Of a DNA stretch of 64,000 nt, positions 1 to 13,049 are shown piece by piece. The first letter of the stretch is position 1. Each line of letters starts with the position of its first letter. The translations under genes and the position numbers were made by a program. Source of the DNA: Anopheles merus (lineage: Eukaryota; Arthropoda; Insecta; Diptera; Culicidae); the NCBI RefSeq assembly GCF_017562075.2, contig NC_054081.1, forward strand, positions 11,344,915 to 11,408,914, written 5' to 3'. The notes under the pieces were generated by a model that saw only the letters and a program-made list of their open reading frames with translations, did not search any database and was not told the DNA's origin.

Positions 1-3000
1 TTTCGGTTTCAACTATTAAAGCTCAATGAACGTCTGAAATAATTAAAAGTTTTATTTTAAATTGAAATAGCCAAAACAATAATTCATTTGCTTTTTAAAG
101 TGTCATAGCGGGCCATATTACAAGCTATCGAATAACCCAAGATCTAGATCATTGTCTGTTAGAAATGCACACTCTTGATCCAGTTTTTTTACCTTTATAT
201 AAATTTAATTTAAGTAATTTGCTAAATTTCTAAGACCTAAAGTTCCATAGTCTGCTTTTGGTTTCAAGAGTCTGCTTTGCATCATTGCTATAGGGAAATG
301 TTTATAACAAAAATGGCGGTATGAAACTATTTTCAATTTAGAATTAGTTTAGTTATTTGAGTCAAGTCAACACTTTTAAACGAAATGGTATTATTATGAA
401 ATATTTTTCAGAGATGTTTAGAGCGTAGAGTATAACACATTTTGATTTTTCTTGCTGCTCTTTTTTTAGTTATTGTCGCTTCCTCTGTACATAATTTTTC
501 TCTGGTATGCTTCGTACTTCATAGTACTTTTTTATCCAATCAATTAGATCACAGTAAGGTACGGAGTAATCTAGATAAGACTTAATCCCGTCCAAATATG
601 TAGGAGTTGGAGCGTCTATGTTGTTATAGGATGTTAGTATTGCACAAATTATTTAATGAGTGATACGGCCAAACAGTCCGTTCTAATGATGACTAAAACA
701 AGATTGCATTTACTACTTTTTTTATTCACAAAGTACGACCATAGGAAGCCATAACGCTCGTATATCATTACTACATTATTTATTTTATTATAACACTCCA
801 CCATGCCTTACACACAGACCTACCCTTACCACCAGCATCCTGCAGGACAAGCGAATGATTAAGCCAAGCTTTTAAACCGTTCGCAACAGTAGTGTAGCCC
901 ATTAAAGCGGACGAGCAGTACAAATTAATACCGCCGTCCGATGCTGTTTATCACACTCACTCGGTTGGACCATTCCGTTGCCGAAATCGGCCCAAAAAGG
1001 AGGCTGCAATCTGGATGAAGCAGTAAAGTTCGAAATGTATGCATAATAAAAATCCCACCTAGTCCGCTTGGCAAGGTAGGAGCGGCGTTAAACCATAAAA
1101 GTGTGTGTGTGTTTGAGTTTTTTTCTTTTCCTGTTGATTGAAGGAATCGAGCATTGACCGACATGAAATCGGGTCCGAGGTATGGGTTGCACTCTGCATA
1201 ATTGAGGGTCATACATTTTGGACAGTATTTTTTATGCGTTGTTACCGTCTCAAGAGGAAGACATTTAAAACGGACGCCAACACGTTACAGCGCACGCTGC
1301 AACCATGTGGCCCCTGTCGGGTTTCGGGAGGCAAGGTGTCTAAGCAGCTCGGCTGGGAAGGTTTTTGCCCGTGCATTTCCTGTCCCCAAAATCAATTAGC
1401 AAAATTAGATCCTTGCCCGTTTGATAAGCCAAGCGTGGACGCTGAATAAAAACGACCAAAATGGTCAGCTATAGTTCGCTGGTGTTTTTTTTTTTTAATT
1501 TTTGGCGGGCTTAATCAATCGTCCATCTAAAATGTTGGCCCATTAGACGCATGCCGGTGGCGAGCGTGGGGGTTGGTGGGTGCACCGCACCTAATGCTGT
1601 CCAGCTTAATTAGAGAGAGGGGTGAGGAGCCGCCGGATCACACGTCGGGCAGCTTTTTAGCAAGCGGAATGATGGCGTTGGGTCCGCACCTACGCGCCAG
1701 AAAGCGCTGCGCCCCGAAGTGCCCGCAAGGCAGTGGCGAAAGAACGCAGCTCGGCGCGTACCCCCCGGGAGCAGGTAATGCCCGGGACGGGTGAAAGGAA
1801 GCAAGCGGTACACGGTAATACGAGGCAAGTACGATAACGACACCCAAGCGGACAGGCAGCCAGGTTTCGTGGAAGGATAAGGGTTGGCAAAGAGAAAGAG
1901 CGATGCGCCTTGATCGTGATCTTGTGAGAGTGCGTGACGGTGACGGGACTGGAATGGCGGGCGGGAAGGAGAAAGGAGACGAAAGTAAAAACGCACAACC
2001 GGACGTGCACACACACACACGCACGTGCAGGGTTGGCAAAGCGTACGGAGGGAAAGGCGATCGAGCGATCGAACGCCCCGAAATGTTCCGGGAGCTTCGG
2101 TTCGGCCCGGCTCGGCTGTGGCGGGAACCCGTAGGCCAAAGTGAATGTAGTTTTTCCAGTTTTGCGCTGCTCTTCCGCCGGGATCCGCCCTGATGATGCC
2201 TTCGCATTGCGCTCGCTGCGATGAATCTACCTGTTCGCCTGCCGCTCTACCGGCTTTCCTTTGCACAGCGGCACGCTGGGTGGAGCGAAAGGGGGAGCCG
2301 GGTGAGAAAAAAGCGCAACAAAAGTTTAGAAGGAATGTCCTGTGGGCCACATACTTTCGGCGGACCGCTCTCTTTGCTGCTCTCGATCGAGGGGGGGGGG
2401 AGGGGGGAGGCGCGGTGGAACATCGACCAGCACCGAAATTCTTATTCTTGTCACACACACGCAACGTCCCACCAGGCCGCCCCGGTCGCCTCCGGGGGCC
2501 CGCTAAATGGGACTAAGCGGCAGGTTGATTGACCCGTTTCTTTCGCTGCCCGTGCGGGTTCGGGGTGAATGATGGTCTCAGCACCGATCCCCCCCTTCAT
2601 TGCATGCTCGGTGTGTGCCCGATCGGGACGATCAATTGGAGCTCCACCTCGCGCTGGAATGCTGGTGATTGAGTGGAAAGTGAGCAACCTGCAATCGAGC
2701 CCGTTCACTTTGTCGGGCGCTGGAGCGCTGCTGGCCCCTTTTTGGGAGTTGGGATTTTTTTTTTTTGGTGTCTTCCCTTTGCCACCTAGTCGGGTGGCGG
2801 GAAAATTCCACTGACGCTCTGGTTGCTCTGATTGTGCGTCGTTTGCGTTTGGCAATTTTGCGTTTGAACAATGACGCTACATTCTTTCGTCTTGACGGTA
2901 GGGAACGTTTCGGGAGGTACACAACAATGCGCAACACGTCTAAGTCTCCCGGCTAACAGTGCCAAAGCAAAGGGAAAAAGATATGCCAGATACCAACGCT

Positions 3001-3300
3001 CCATAAAGAACAAAATGTGGCACCACAAACTAAAACTTCCATCAAATGACATAAAAGCACTAAACACATAGCGCGCCACAACTATGTAAATGTTTGGCTA
3101 CACAAAATGAAGCTCACGGACAGAGGGACCAGTGCAGTTTGCAATGTTGATGACAAGCCACAGAGTCTTACCATGCCACAAATACGATATGGAACGAAAA
3201 GACCAATCAGAAATCAATAAAGAAAATTTGATCAAGGCCTGAAAGACGAAAGATAAAACAAAAATGGAAAAATATAGAATTTATAAAAACCAATCAAATA
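1..3300. other. Non-coding stretch, no gene recognised
   Basis: The first 900 bases are AT-rich with no long reading frame. From about 1,500 to 2,800 the DNA becomes GC-rich and many frames on both strands stay open at once, which is what low stop-codon density alone produces. None of these frames shows a recognisable domain or a consistent codon pattern. A run of 11 G (2,390-2,400) and a short CA tract near 2,010 are present. The GC-rich island could be promoter or UTR of an unseen gene, but nothing here proves it. Confidence 0.5.
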
Positions 3301-3392
3301 TCTTCGTTGAGATTCATTAATACGAATCTTCAGGGAGTTAATTGAATCTCGATTCGAATCTCCTAAGATTCATGATTCTCTATAGCTTCATT

Positions 3393-3399
3393 ATCTCTC

Positions 3400-3449
<50 letters not shown>

Positions 3450-3481
3450 GCTCTGTCTCTCTCCCTCTCTCTCTCTCTTTC
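3393..3481. repeat. TC dinucleotide microsatellite
   Basis: About 89 bp of CT/TC repeats with occasional CTTT and CGCT interruptions, inside the GATTC-type satellite. Confidence 0.9.
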
Positions 3482-3578
3482 CAAGGATTCGTGAATCTCG
3501 TATGATTCATCATTAAGAATCTCCAGGGTATCATGAATGATTTAGAGATGTATGAAACTATTGAATTTGCTCAATCTC

Positions 3579-3748
3579 ATACCATGGTACAGTGGTTACG
3601 ACATGCCCATCGAGAGCTCGAGCCTTGCATGAACCATCTCTCCGGAGCAAAATAAACTATCCGGCTGTGTTGTATATGCCAAGAAATCTCGAAAGCCTGT
3701 GCAGGCTGGCATTACAACGTAGGTTGTTGCGCCAAGAAGAAGAATATT
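3579..3748 (+). mobile_element. tRNA-derived SINE copy 1
   Basis: The head reads ACCATGGTACAGTGGTTACG, which fits a tRNA-type A box (TGGTACAGTGG). The body shares ACTATCCGGCT, AAGCCTGTGCAGGC and GCGCCAAGAAGAAG with the copies at 50,026, 51,692 and 53,510. The tail is AAGAAGAA. The flanks GCTCAATCTCAT (left) and GCTCAAGCTCTAT (right) may be a decayed target-site duplication. The family resembles Anopheles SINE200-type elements, an assignment made by eye. Confidence 0.75.
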
Positions 3749-3964
3749 AAAAAGCTCAAGCTCTATCAATATTTGGAGATTTATGAATCCCTGAAGATTC
3801 TTAAATTCTTTGAGATGCGTGAATCTTTGAGGTTCACGAATCTTTCCAACAAATAATCAGATTTATTGAATAGTTTCAAAGATTAATTCAGATTGTTGAA
3901 TCTGAATCAGATTTCCTCAATATTAGACACTAAGACACATACAAAGTACCTAACCCAACAATAT

Positions 3965-6900
3965 AAACAGGCAACCTAAGCAAAACTTCACGGAACGAAT
4001 CATAACATAGAGAAATAGGACAAATAGCCTAGTTTGATGCAATCCAAACTAGCAGAGTTCTAGTTCTTGCCAAAAAAATAGCGAACTAGGACCGAAGGGC
4101 CTAGAAAGCTGCCTCGACCTCGAGAAACGGAAGAAGAAGAAGTCTCCAGTCTACATTCTTTGCAAAGCGTTTTAGTTTTTGTCAAAACATCACTGTCCTT
4201 GACCCGTCTACCCCGCTAGAGCCTGCGGATGAACCAGCACCAAGGAAATGGCGGCGCCACCCGAAGGTGCTTTTTCTAATCCAATTGGTTGAAATGCGTT
4301 CCACGGGTCAACTGCGCAGAACCTGTACGTCCCAAAAGCCAAGGAAGAAAAAAAAAGAACATACACCCGATTGCGTCAAAACTGCAACCCGAGATAACCT
4401 GGGCGATGGCGAGGGATGACCACGTATCCGGACATCATCGACCAGAGCCATGGTGCAGTGGTGTAGTGTGCTTCACTTTCATGCTTAGGCACGCCCGTGT
4501 ACGTGCCCGCGTGGTGTCCGCGGGACAAACTGGAAGAAACCCGCCACAGGTTGATGCGCAAAGAAAACACACGAAGCAAAACAAAGCCGCAGACAAACAA
4601 AAAAAGGCAGAGAGCGCAAATGCTAATCAGGATGGCGCAAAGGCTCCCCTCTACTCCCGCGTTCAAGGACCGGGCGGGTCAGCGTTAGAGTTCAGCAGCG
4701 TGGTAACGAGCGTGCCAAAATGTAAGCAAAACTAATCATAATAAAAATGTAAGCGAATTGAGTGCAGCGTGGCGGCGCTGCGCCTGTTCTCTCGATCCCC
4801 GAGATGGGTAGATGGGTCTGCGTATCGCATCCGCGCGCGAGATAATTGCCTTCGGCTAAAGCAGTGACCTGCAGCGAGACCACAATCTTGAAGAATAGGC
4901 TTTTATTTTGTTTTGCGATTGCGCTTTGGCTTCATCCTGCTGTGCAGTGCAGTCCAACTATTGCTGGGAACGGGGGGGGGGGGGGGGAGTTGTTTCGTGA
5001 TTTGAGGCGTTCCGATTGCGGTTTACGCTGGCTTCGCCGGCCAAATAATACACGAGCACAGCACCACCGAGCTCCAATGCCGCCAGGGAGGAAGTTGATA
5101 GCTGATGGGCCAGTTCGGTGCCGTAGCAAGGACATTGGGCGTTAGGTTCTGCTGTGTGTTGAATAGTTTCGTACACCATTTAGACAGATGGTACAGCGTT
5201 GCGTCGTTATTTAAGGTAGCGAGACACGTGGCTTCAAACAAGCAAAAGACCTTGGGGGTAAACTAAGCCGCCTAAGTTCCTCCTCAGGAGCTGCGCCACA
5301 AGAGCACCTCTCTGCCTTCAGAAAACACGCACCAGATTTTGTGTACCATTAATTTCTGAGAATATTGTAAGGCTTACGCGTGATGTAACCTTGCGCAGCG
5401 CGCAGAGCACCATTTTACACCCTAGCTGTTCCAGATTTCACGATTGACGACCGGCTCGGTCTGAAGCTGTCAGTACAACTCTCCCTTACAGTTGTGTAAC
5501 GACACAGACACACACGCACACACACAGTAATTCTCTAGCGCATGATAAGTCCCCGCCAGAGCGCATCTAAATCTGTAGGCGCCATAGCTACGGACAGCTA
5601 CACGCAAAACAAACACCCGATGACTTGGGGAAGCTAGTAGAGTTGCAACAATGTGTGCGGTTTGCATTGGTTTGCTAAGAGCCCTGGCGCAGTGGAGCTG
5701 CTCTCATGTCTCTGTCAACCTGTACGATTACCGTCCAGCACTCGTCATGGCAAATGTCCAACGCAAAGGTAAACGCTAGCTCATCTTAGCTCCATATCCA
5801 CACATTTGTATCTCGAAAGCGCCCACAACTGCCAGTGCGCAACGGTAGCGGTGCACCGCCGTTACAAGCTGTCAGCGCACCGGCATATAGATAGCCTTCG
5901 GAATGCGCCGCGTCAAACGCGGACCTCTCTTCCGGGGAACGTGCGGTGTGCCGCTGGGTATCGTTAAAGGTTATCGCCATATGTACAACTTCTAAAACGC
6001 ACCGCCGCAAACGATACCTCGGGCTGACCAAGGATGTGGCGAGAGGTGCCGATGCCGCCTAGGTAGGTAGGTGTGCTCGGTCACGGTAAAGTTCTTATCT
6101 TAGCGTGGCATGTAAACGGACACTGATAAAACAGGAAAGCCCGTTCCGAAGCCCAGCAATTGCTTCCCTAAATGTTCTTCGAAACTACCCTACCCCTCGT
6201 GATAGTTCCCGCATGGGCACGTCGGCGGCACGGATCGGAGGCAAGCAAAGGGTCGATCAGTATCGATCCAGGCGCTGTTAACAATATCAGTCTTCGTTTG
6301 AACTACTCGTTCGTAGAAAGGTGTGTATGTGTGTGCGTGTGTGCACGGTCTAGCCCCGTGGCGTGGCGATCATTGCTGGATAACTTTCCCGGAATAACAT
6401 CTACCATTGGTTTGAAGCCCTCCCCCCTTTACAAAAAGGAACCGGATATTTGGCAGGGCAAGAAGAATATCTGGCACCAGGCATCATGTTCTTTTCATTC
6501 TTTGAAAACAGTTTTGCCTTTGAACGCATATCCTGTTTGTGCTTTGTTTACATTAGCGAGGCGCGCTACTACGCCACGCGATATCCAACCATCAACCCCC
6601 GGAGACGTTTGGGAAGCCTTGGTATAATTTCGGAAATGCTGCTGGCCGTGATGCTGCTAGAAACTGTTCAACACTTCCAGCTAGCAGGTTTCAACACTTA
6701 ACGTTCCCCCTTCGGGCAATGGTACTCGGGCAACGTTGCCCAAAGTTCTCGACAGCTCCATCGGCAACGATCACCAACGTCGAAACATTTCTAAGCGTAC
6801 CCTCATACTTTCGCTCTCCACTAAACTGCCTGCTCTGTCACCGATTTGGGTGGCGCCAGACGCCAAAGAACGGACGCACATTCTTTGGGGAGGTCTGTGC

Positions 6901-7513
6901 CGTACATCATCATGTGTAATTTGAGTAAGGAGGCAGTTCGGCTCTGTAGGTCGAAATTTTGGACAACTTCTTGGCTAACGGAAATTGGTACAGTGGCCCG
7001 CACCCGTCTTTGCGTCAGTTGAAGAATAGCGCTTTGTTCTTGACAGCGTTAAATGAATTGGGAATGTACGTGACATTTCCGTGTTTTGAGATTTCCACTG
7101 GTCTCTGGACATCTCTGTAAGGAAGTTCACTGTAAACCAGTTCATCTTTTTTGTGCTTCTCGTAAGTAGTTCGTAGTAGTTTATGCAATAATATTTTCTT
7201 CTAAAAATTATCTAAATTAAATAAAACAGTTTCTATTGTGACATTCAGCACTAGCCTGTGCTGGTATTCTATGAACTACGATCTTGGATCTTATCAGTCG
7301 GTAGAAAACATTCGTTTTTTGCTTCAGAGTTGCTTTTGCGTGCTATTTCTAACATGTGAATAGGATTGGAGGTTTTTTTTCGCACACCCTGGGTAGGCAT
7401 AGCGAACTCATAGCGGAGGTCCGATCGACGCGAGCATCTGCAACTAGTTATTCTAAGAAGGAACGCCACTGTGGGTCTCGATTTAGACTCTACTTTAAGC
7501 TATCTCATGCAGC
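3965..7513. other. Non-coding stretch up to the assembly gap, no gene recognised
   Basis: Mixed composition with a 16-G run at 4,972-4,987 and CA tracts near 5,510 and 6,320. The longest open frame (6,172-6,627, plus strand) runs through the GT repeat and has no recognisable domain, so it is not called as a gene. The last 60 bases before the gap read as plausible coding sequence (see the post-gap segment). Confidence 0.5.
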
Positions 7514-7613
7514 NNNNNNNNNNNNNNNNNNNNNNNNNNNNNNNNNNNNNNNNNNNNNNNNNNNNNNNNNNNNNNNNNNNNNNNNNNNNNNNNNNNNNNN
7601 NNNNNNNNNNNNN
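7514..7613. other. Assembly gap, exactly 100 N
   Basis: Exactly 100 consecutive N. This is the conventional placeholder for a gap of unknown size, so true spacing across this point is not known and sequences on the two sides need not be contiguous. Confidence 0.98.
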
Positions 7614-8108
7614 AAAATTATCTGTAATATCACTGAAGCCCTTGAAATTCGATATACGCCAACATTCAAGATAAGCGATTGCCTCCAGTCCGCATTTATT
7701 GCGTATATCGGGGAATAGCTTTTAAAATTGAATTTAAATAAAAAAAAAGCTTGTAATTGGATTATATTTAAAAAATCGACTAGCTCTTATCTAGTCGAAA
7801 TGAAATCGATCGCTAAAAAGCATACGCCTTTCAATCGAATTGCTCAAACCTTGGGCGATGCTGAAGTTAATATTGCTCATACAGAATTAACTTTTATCTA
7901 CAGTTCACAGATACGGGTCCATTACAATCTACGATCGTAAGAACAACCAGAAGATTTGTCGAGGATGGGATTAATTGATTCGGACGCTTCAGTTATCCGA
8001 TGGCGAAATTAAGCTTCAAAAGCTAGACGAAACATTTTCCTATCAGTGCATCGCTTTAGATCAGAACGATCAGGGAAATGTTGTTGATAAACAAAAATAC
8101 GCGAAATA
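7614..8108 (+). pseudogene. AT-rich degraded coding-like segment after the gap
   Basis: This segment is more AT-rich than its surroundings and reads as protein-like in pieces. One frame is open from 7,728 to 7,940. A second frame is open from the 7,880s to an in-frame stop near 7,969, and again from there to a stop at about 8,107, with balanced charged and hydrophobic residues. The pieces look like one reading frame broken by a frameshift near 7,890 and a stop near 7,969. No family was recognised. It could be a decayed transferred or viral-like insertion, a transposon fragment or contamination joined at the gap. Confidence in coding ancestry is modest and in identity nil. Confidence 0.3.
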
Positions 8109-8109
8109 A

Positions 8110-11100
8110 TTGGGGCCACACGCGTCCCGTAAGTAGCGTTCACTGACATTATGACGTCAAAAAAAAACTTTCAACTCAAGCTGTATTTTTTTTTTATTTC
8201 GCTCCCGAAATGTCTACACAGCAGGGATTGCATGTGAAAAAAAAAAATAGATTCTTAGCCAGATTCTTTACACCCGAGCCCCGGGGTAATTTAGCACGAT
8301 GGCCTTAATTATCGCGGCCGCAGCACGGAGAGTTTGTACAGCCGGTTCACGCTATCACGCAGGCACGGCGCAAACAAAACTTCGCACCGCGAAACGAATC
8401 AATTGCTTAGGGGGAAAGGTAGTGCTATTGCGTCTTGGGTTGACGAACTTAGCGGGCAGTAGACAAAACAAATTGCAGTTGACATGTGGACGTTTTTCTT
8501 TTCCGCTCCCAGCTTCCACGGCGTTCGGTACGAATTTTCAATTTTCCTTAAACGGAGCATTGGGTGATACAGAGCTGATACAGTGCTGTACAGGGGTTCG
8601 TTGCTAATTGAGGGACGGTGGGAAGTTATGGACGCTTAGAAAATAAATAAACAAACTGGCACGATAGCTAGTGCTTCTTGATAAGCACCAGTAGCAAAGT
8701 AGGCTGCGCGACCAAGTGCGACTTTATGTCGCTAGTTCGCCGCTCTAATCGCTTGATTAGCTGTAATCTACCAGGAAATCGTCGATACGCGACATTGTAC
8801 GGGGGACTTGAACTGCTGATAACCGGACGGTCGCTGAAAGGGAACACCCCCCCCCCCCGCCGCCCAGCAACTTAACCCCATTATTTAGCAAGATTGTCCA
8901 TCGAGCAGATCTGGCGAATAGCGCACACAGCAGATCAATCGGCACGTTGTGGCGGGTGCATCGCGAAATGCACAAAGCACAACGCGAAAACGGTTGAATT
9001 ACTGCAGTGAAAACATTGTAAGCGGTCCACTCTACCGGACGGCTACGCAATGATAAGCAAAACCAAAAAAAAGGGGGCGCCACAAGTACCAAGGGTACTT
9101 GAAAGCATGGCAACGCAAAATGGCACCGCCGGCACGCACCGCGTGTCATTCCGTTGCACGCGCTAGCACTTCCACGCTCTGTTTCCAATTTTCTTACTTC
9201 CGAAACAAAAAAAAAAAAAAACCACAAATCCACCTTTTGATTCACTGCGGGGCGAATTTTTCACGTGCTCCAGCACACGGGGAGAGGACACTATTTACTG
9301 GTGTCCCGGTGCCAGAGTGCAGCGAAGTGGGTGTGCGCAGTGCTAGCGGGTGGCAACAGGTGGAATGTACGTATCGCGAGGGGTGGAGATGGGGGGGATA
9401 GAATGTAACCGATACGTTGGAGCACGACGCACGACAGGAACGTCCGATGTGTCTGCGTCTGAGGCTGCGTGGGGTCCCAGCAGAAAGCGGGCGCGTGTGG
9501 AAGTGAAAGTTCACCAAGTTCAAGGACACGGTCTGGCGTGGCCGTTTGGCTGGAAGAGCAAGAGCAGAAGAGGGGGGGGGGGGGAGAAGTCAAGGACACG
9601 GACATGTGTCTTTTCTGTCTTGTTACTTCTTCGTCTTACAGCCTGCCGACTAAACAATTTTCGGGTCGGGACATACCGTAAAGAAGTGCGGGGCGGACCT
9701 GGGACCAAGCGCTCCTGGTGGCTGATATCCGGATCCGACAGTAACCTTTACTACCGCCTGCACCGTGGCCATGGCTTTCTTTGTTATGCTCGCCTCATAA
9801 AAGGGAAAAATGCCAGCGACACTCGCGCTATGTACACGCAAGCAGCAGTCCTTTCACTCCGCTGGGAGTGGCTTATGTACTGCCGTGAGCCACGGCATCC
9901 ACGCTAGACGACGGTCTGTGGGCCCCGAGCAGGGAGGGAAAGCCGTTGCTCACTGGTTGACGAACCGAACCGTGCTAGGATTATTCACCTAAACGTGACT
10001 ACTACTGGCGCTAGTTACACTCTGTGTCAGTGGTCGCCAGTCAATTTGATGTGAAGTGGTTTGTGGTGCAGATATAAGTACAACCATTTCCCCCGTATAC
10101 TATGCGCGAGACTTCAACCCGGCTTCCAATTCCATGCCTTTCGTGGGTAGAACCGTTTACAAACGCCACTTCATGCCGTCCTTTATATCTAATGGGTATT
10201 GCTCCTTTTTCTCCCGTCGCTCGTCCAAAGGTATGTTATCTTTTACTCGTACACTCAGACACAACACATCGTGCGAGATGTTCCGAGTTGCTAGTGACAG
10301 CTCCAACGAGACACGCTTCGGTTAGCTAAACCATTCCATCTGCCCGTCTGCTGCCCTGAGTCACTCACAAAACGTTCTTTGTGCATTTTCTGTTGTTGTT
10401 GTTTTAGTTCGTCGGTATGATGAGTAGAGTAGATGCTTCAATTCCTACTCGTTCTTATCGATGTTGTACACCGAAGCGCTCTATCCGCGGCTCTCCAGCA
10501 CTGCAGACGCATTGGTGTGAGTGCCTCAGACACATGGCACATCTTGCCCGCTCGCCATTGGTTGCCCCCCCCCCCGGACTTTCTCCATCGGTTTGGCTGC
10601 AGACACATGGTTTTTGGCGTGGGCCGCTCGGGACGGATGTATATAGGAGCTACTACACATACCATTCTGGCAGGTTCGTTTAAAATGAACTTTAACCTCG
10701 AGCTTCTCTTCTAGTGGTCGTTCTTGGGAACGTTTGGGCTACCGTGCTGCGTTGGCGATATGGAGTAAAAAGCCTTTTTTTTATTTCTTAATTTTGTTCG
10801 CCCCTTTGCAGGCGCCGAGAGGATGTTGAAGACGTCTGCGACACACCTCTACCGCCCAGGACATATTTGGTTTATATTTGAAAACTAACAGTTTGTTGGT
10901 TACTTTTCCCCCAAAATTTTGCTTTTGCACGGACTTGGCACAATTACATGTTAACGCACATGTTTTTTTTTGTTGTAATCGTGTACTTTTCGCCTATTAC
11001 GTGCCAAAACATTTCTGCCACCTCATTGCTACCATAGGTATTAACACAAAATCTGCTTTCTTCTGCGAATGGCGAGCGGCCTGCTTCCCTTGCAGCTGAT

Positions 11101-12058
11101 GCTGTCCCATAACTTATCGCACAATGGAGGGCAAACAAGGAACGAACCCTCCACGGAGTCCCTCCTCCTCGTTTATCGTAGCGCGATGCTTCTTTTTTCC
11201 CTTGCACCTCCCCCGGGAGAGATGCATTCCCAAGTGCAATCTAATAAACAACACGGCGATGCTATTGAGATGTTCGCTTTTTTGGGCACATTGTCTACTT
11301 TCTTTCAAACAAAGCAAGCGGGCAAAGTGCGCAAGGGAACGCAAAGGAAAGGCGGAAAATCCATCTTGATCGGGCTGAAGGCAAACCCCCGGAACGGTAC
11401 CCGGTGACTCTTAAATTATCCGGTAATGGTGCTGCAGCTTGCAAATGCAATGAATGGAGGAAACGGAAAAAGGAATTGCAGCAACAACAACAACAACTAC
11501 AACAAAAAGTGTGAACTGAAATTCATTAAAAACTGCTGACTTTATTACATTCCCATTTCGGTGAGCCTAGCCGGCAGTAGCGGCAGCGTGATTGACATTG
11601 TCATCGAGAGCTGCCAGAGGGATGTGCGTAACAATGCGCCGACCCATGGCATGACGGGAAGCTGGGATGTGCTTTTGAGTGGCATGAATTGTTGGTCAAA
11701 ACCCAGGCAGGGGGGAGAGCAACAAGCGAATGCAGCAGGGGTAGGTGCCAACGGTACGGTGCTACGGCAAACAAAAAGATAAATGTCCTGTGTGTTTGCG
11801 CGTCGGGGAAGTCGGGCACGGGCAGGAGCAAAATTTAATAAACTTTTTTCATGAACCGCAGTAGGGGTTTGTTTGTAGGGAGAAGGATCACTTGTGATAT
11901 GCACCGGTAGAACTAGAGTAAAAAAAAATAGCTATGTATTCATGATGGAATTGTACCGAAGGTTCTAACTCCAGAAATCATTGTACATAAAGTGTGTTTG
12001 TTTGTTTATCAGTAACTCATGAAATCATGGGTTTCACAAAGGTTGGATTTCTAAAACA
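8110..12058. other. Non-coding stretch, no gene recognised
   Basis: No frame here shows a known domain. Runs of 12 C (8,847-8,858), 13 G (9,572-9,584) and 11 C (10,565-10,575) are present. Open frames at 9,350-9,907 and 11,069-11,407 have unbiased codon content and overlap equally open frames on the opposite strand, so they are treated as chance. Confidence 0.5.
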
Positions 12059-13045
12059 CTAGTTAATTAGTGATAAAATACAGCATTTTAAAACAACACG
12101 TTTCTTCGCCTGTCGCCTTAGTCTTATCAGTTTTACTTGTTCTACGAATAAGTTTGTAGAAATGTTAAAGTCGTAAAGATCAATCATTTTATTTAATTCT
12201 CTGATCATGGTCCTAAAGTCCTTTCTACTCTTTTGGACCTGGCCCACACAATAGTAGGAAATCTGGCAATAGTAGGAAATCTTATATTTGAAAGGAGAAT
12301 TGGTGAATCTATGTGAACTTTTCGTTACTTCCGCTTAAAACAAGTACACGAAATTTTCCCTTCTATTAGAATTTAGCAAAAATTTTGCAAACCGAGCAGC
12401 ATGTATCATGCCTGGCCATGACGTCCCATCATATGTTACCTGTATCCTGCCATTGGGGAAATTCTGATACCGTCGCTGATTATTTTTCGCTGAATGCTCT
12501 TACTACGATTTACCATAGAGCTTGTGTGGGTGACCCTAATCACACAGCCATATTCTAATACAGATCGCACTAAACTACGGTATCAAACCTTTATACAAAC
12601 AGGAGCAGTAGAATCTGCTGCTACCCTAAACAAATATCCAAAATTTTGATTTCCTTTAGTCGGTTCTATATGCTCATTAAACGTCAGGAGTTCCTTTGAT
12701 AATACATCTCGAACACAAGTAGTACGGGACATAGGATGATCTTTTATCACATACAGATAAAGTTGTTGTCTGCTCCAACGCCTGAAGGATATCTCCTGAA
12801 ATTTCTGGAAACATAGCTGTTGCATACTCGGTTCACCCCATAAAACGTCACCAAAAAGATCAATCGCACTTGTTGAAGTTCCGTGAAATCAGCGGATCTT
12901 CGAATTGGCATGATTTTTTAATGTCGTCTTCGTACCTAAATCAGGTACTAGGTATCTGGAGGCACTAACATGAGGTTGTTAATATACAGGAGGAAACGTA
13001 GAGGATCCAGATTACTTCTTTGCGGAACTTCTGATGAACTTGTGA
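12059..13045 (-). pseudogene. Non-LTR retrotransposon reverse transcriptase relic
   Basis: Reading the minus strand gives successive pieces of a non-LTR reverse transcriptase. The motif VPQRSNLDPLRFLLYINNL (normally VPQGSNLGP...) lies at about 12,980-13,032 and is followed by a stop-riddled stretch where the catalytic YADD should be. A piece with LLTFNEHI and TKGNQNFGYLFR lies in 12,583-12,825, LVRSVLEYG at 12,550-12,577, and a C-terminal piece with IRELNKMIDLYDFNIS in 12,059-12,247. These align in order with the relic at 58,890-59,953. Several frameshifts and stops make it inactive. The family is probably CR1/T1/Q-like within the Jockey group, assigned from motif style only. Both the endonuclease part and ORF1 are missing. 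Confidence 0.85.
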
Positions 13046-13049
13046 TGAA

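Larger units (their letters stand above)
3308..3960. repeat. Degenerate GATTC/GAATCT satellite, interrupted
   Basis: Short diverged repeats built on GATTCATGAATCTC-like words occur on both sides of a TC microsatellite and a SINE. Examples are GATTCGAATCTCC near 3,352, GGATTCGTGAATCTC near 3,485 and GTGAATCTTTGAGGTTCACGAATC near 3,820 (read as two half-units). Spacing is irregular, so this is an old decayed array. The SINE at 3,579-3,748 lies inside it and therefore arrived later. Confidence 0.55.

Noticed and set aside
1610..2464. 284-codon minus-strand frame
   Set aside because: Lies in GC-rich DNA where several frames on both strands are open together. No domain or sensible codon pattern was seen.
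6172..6627. 151-codon plus-strand frame
   Set aside because: Runs through a GT repeat (Cys-Val alternation) and has no recognisable family.
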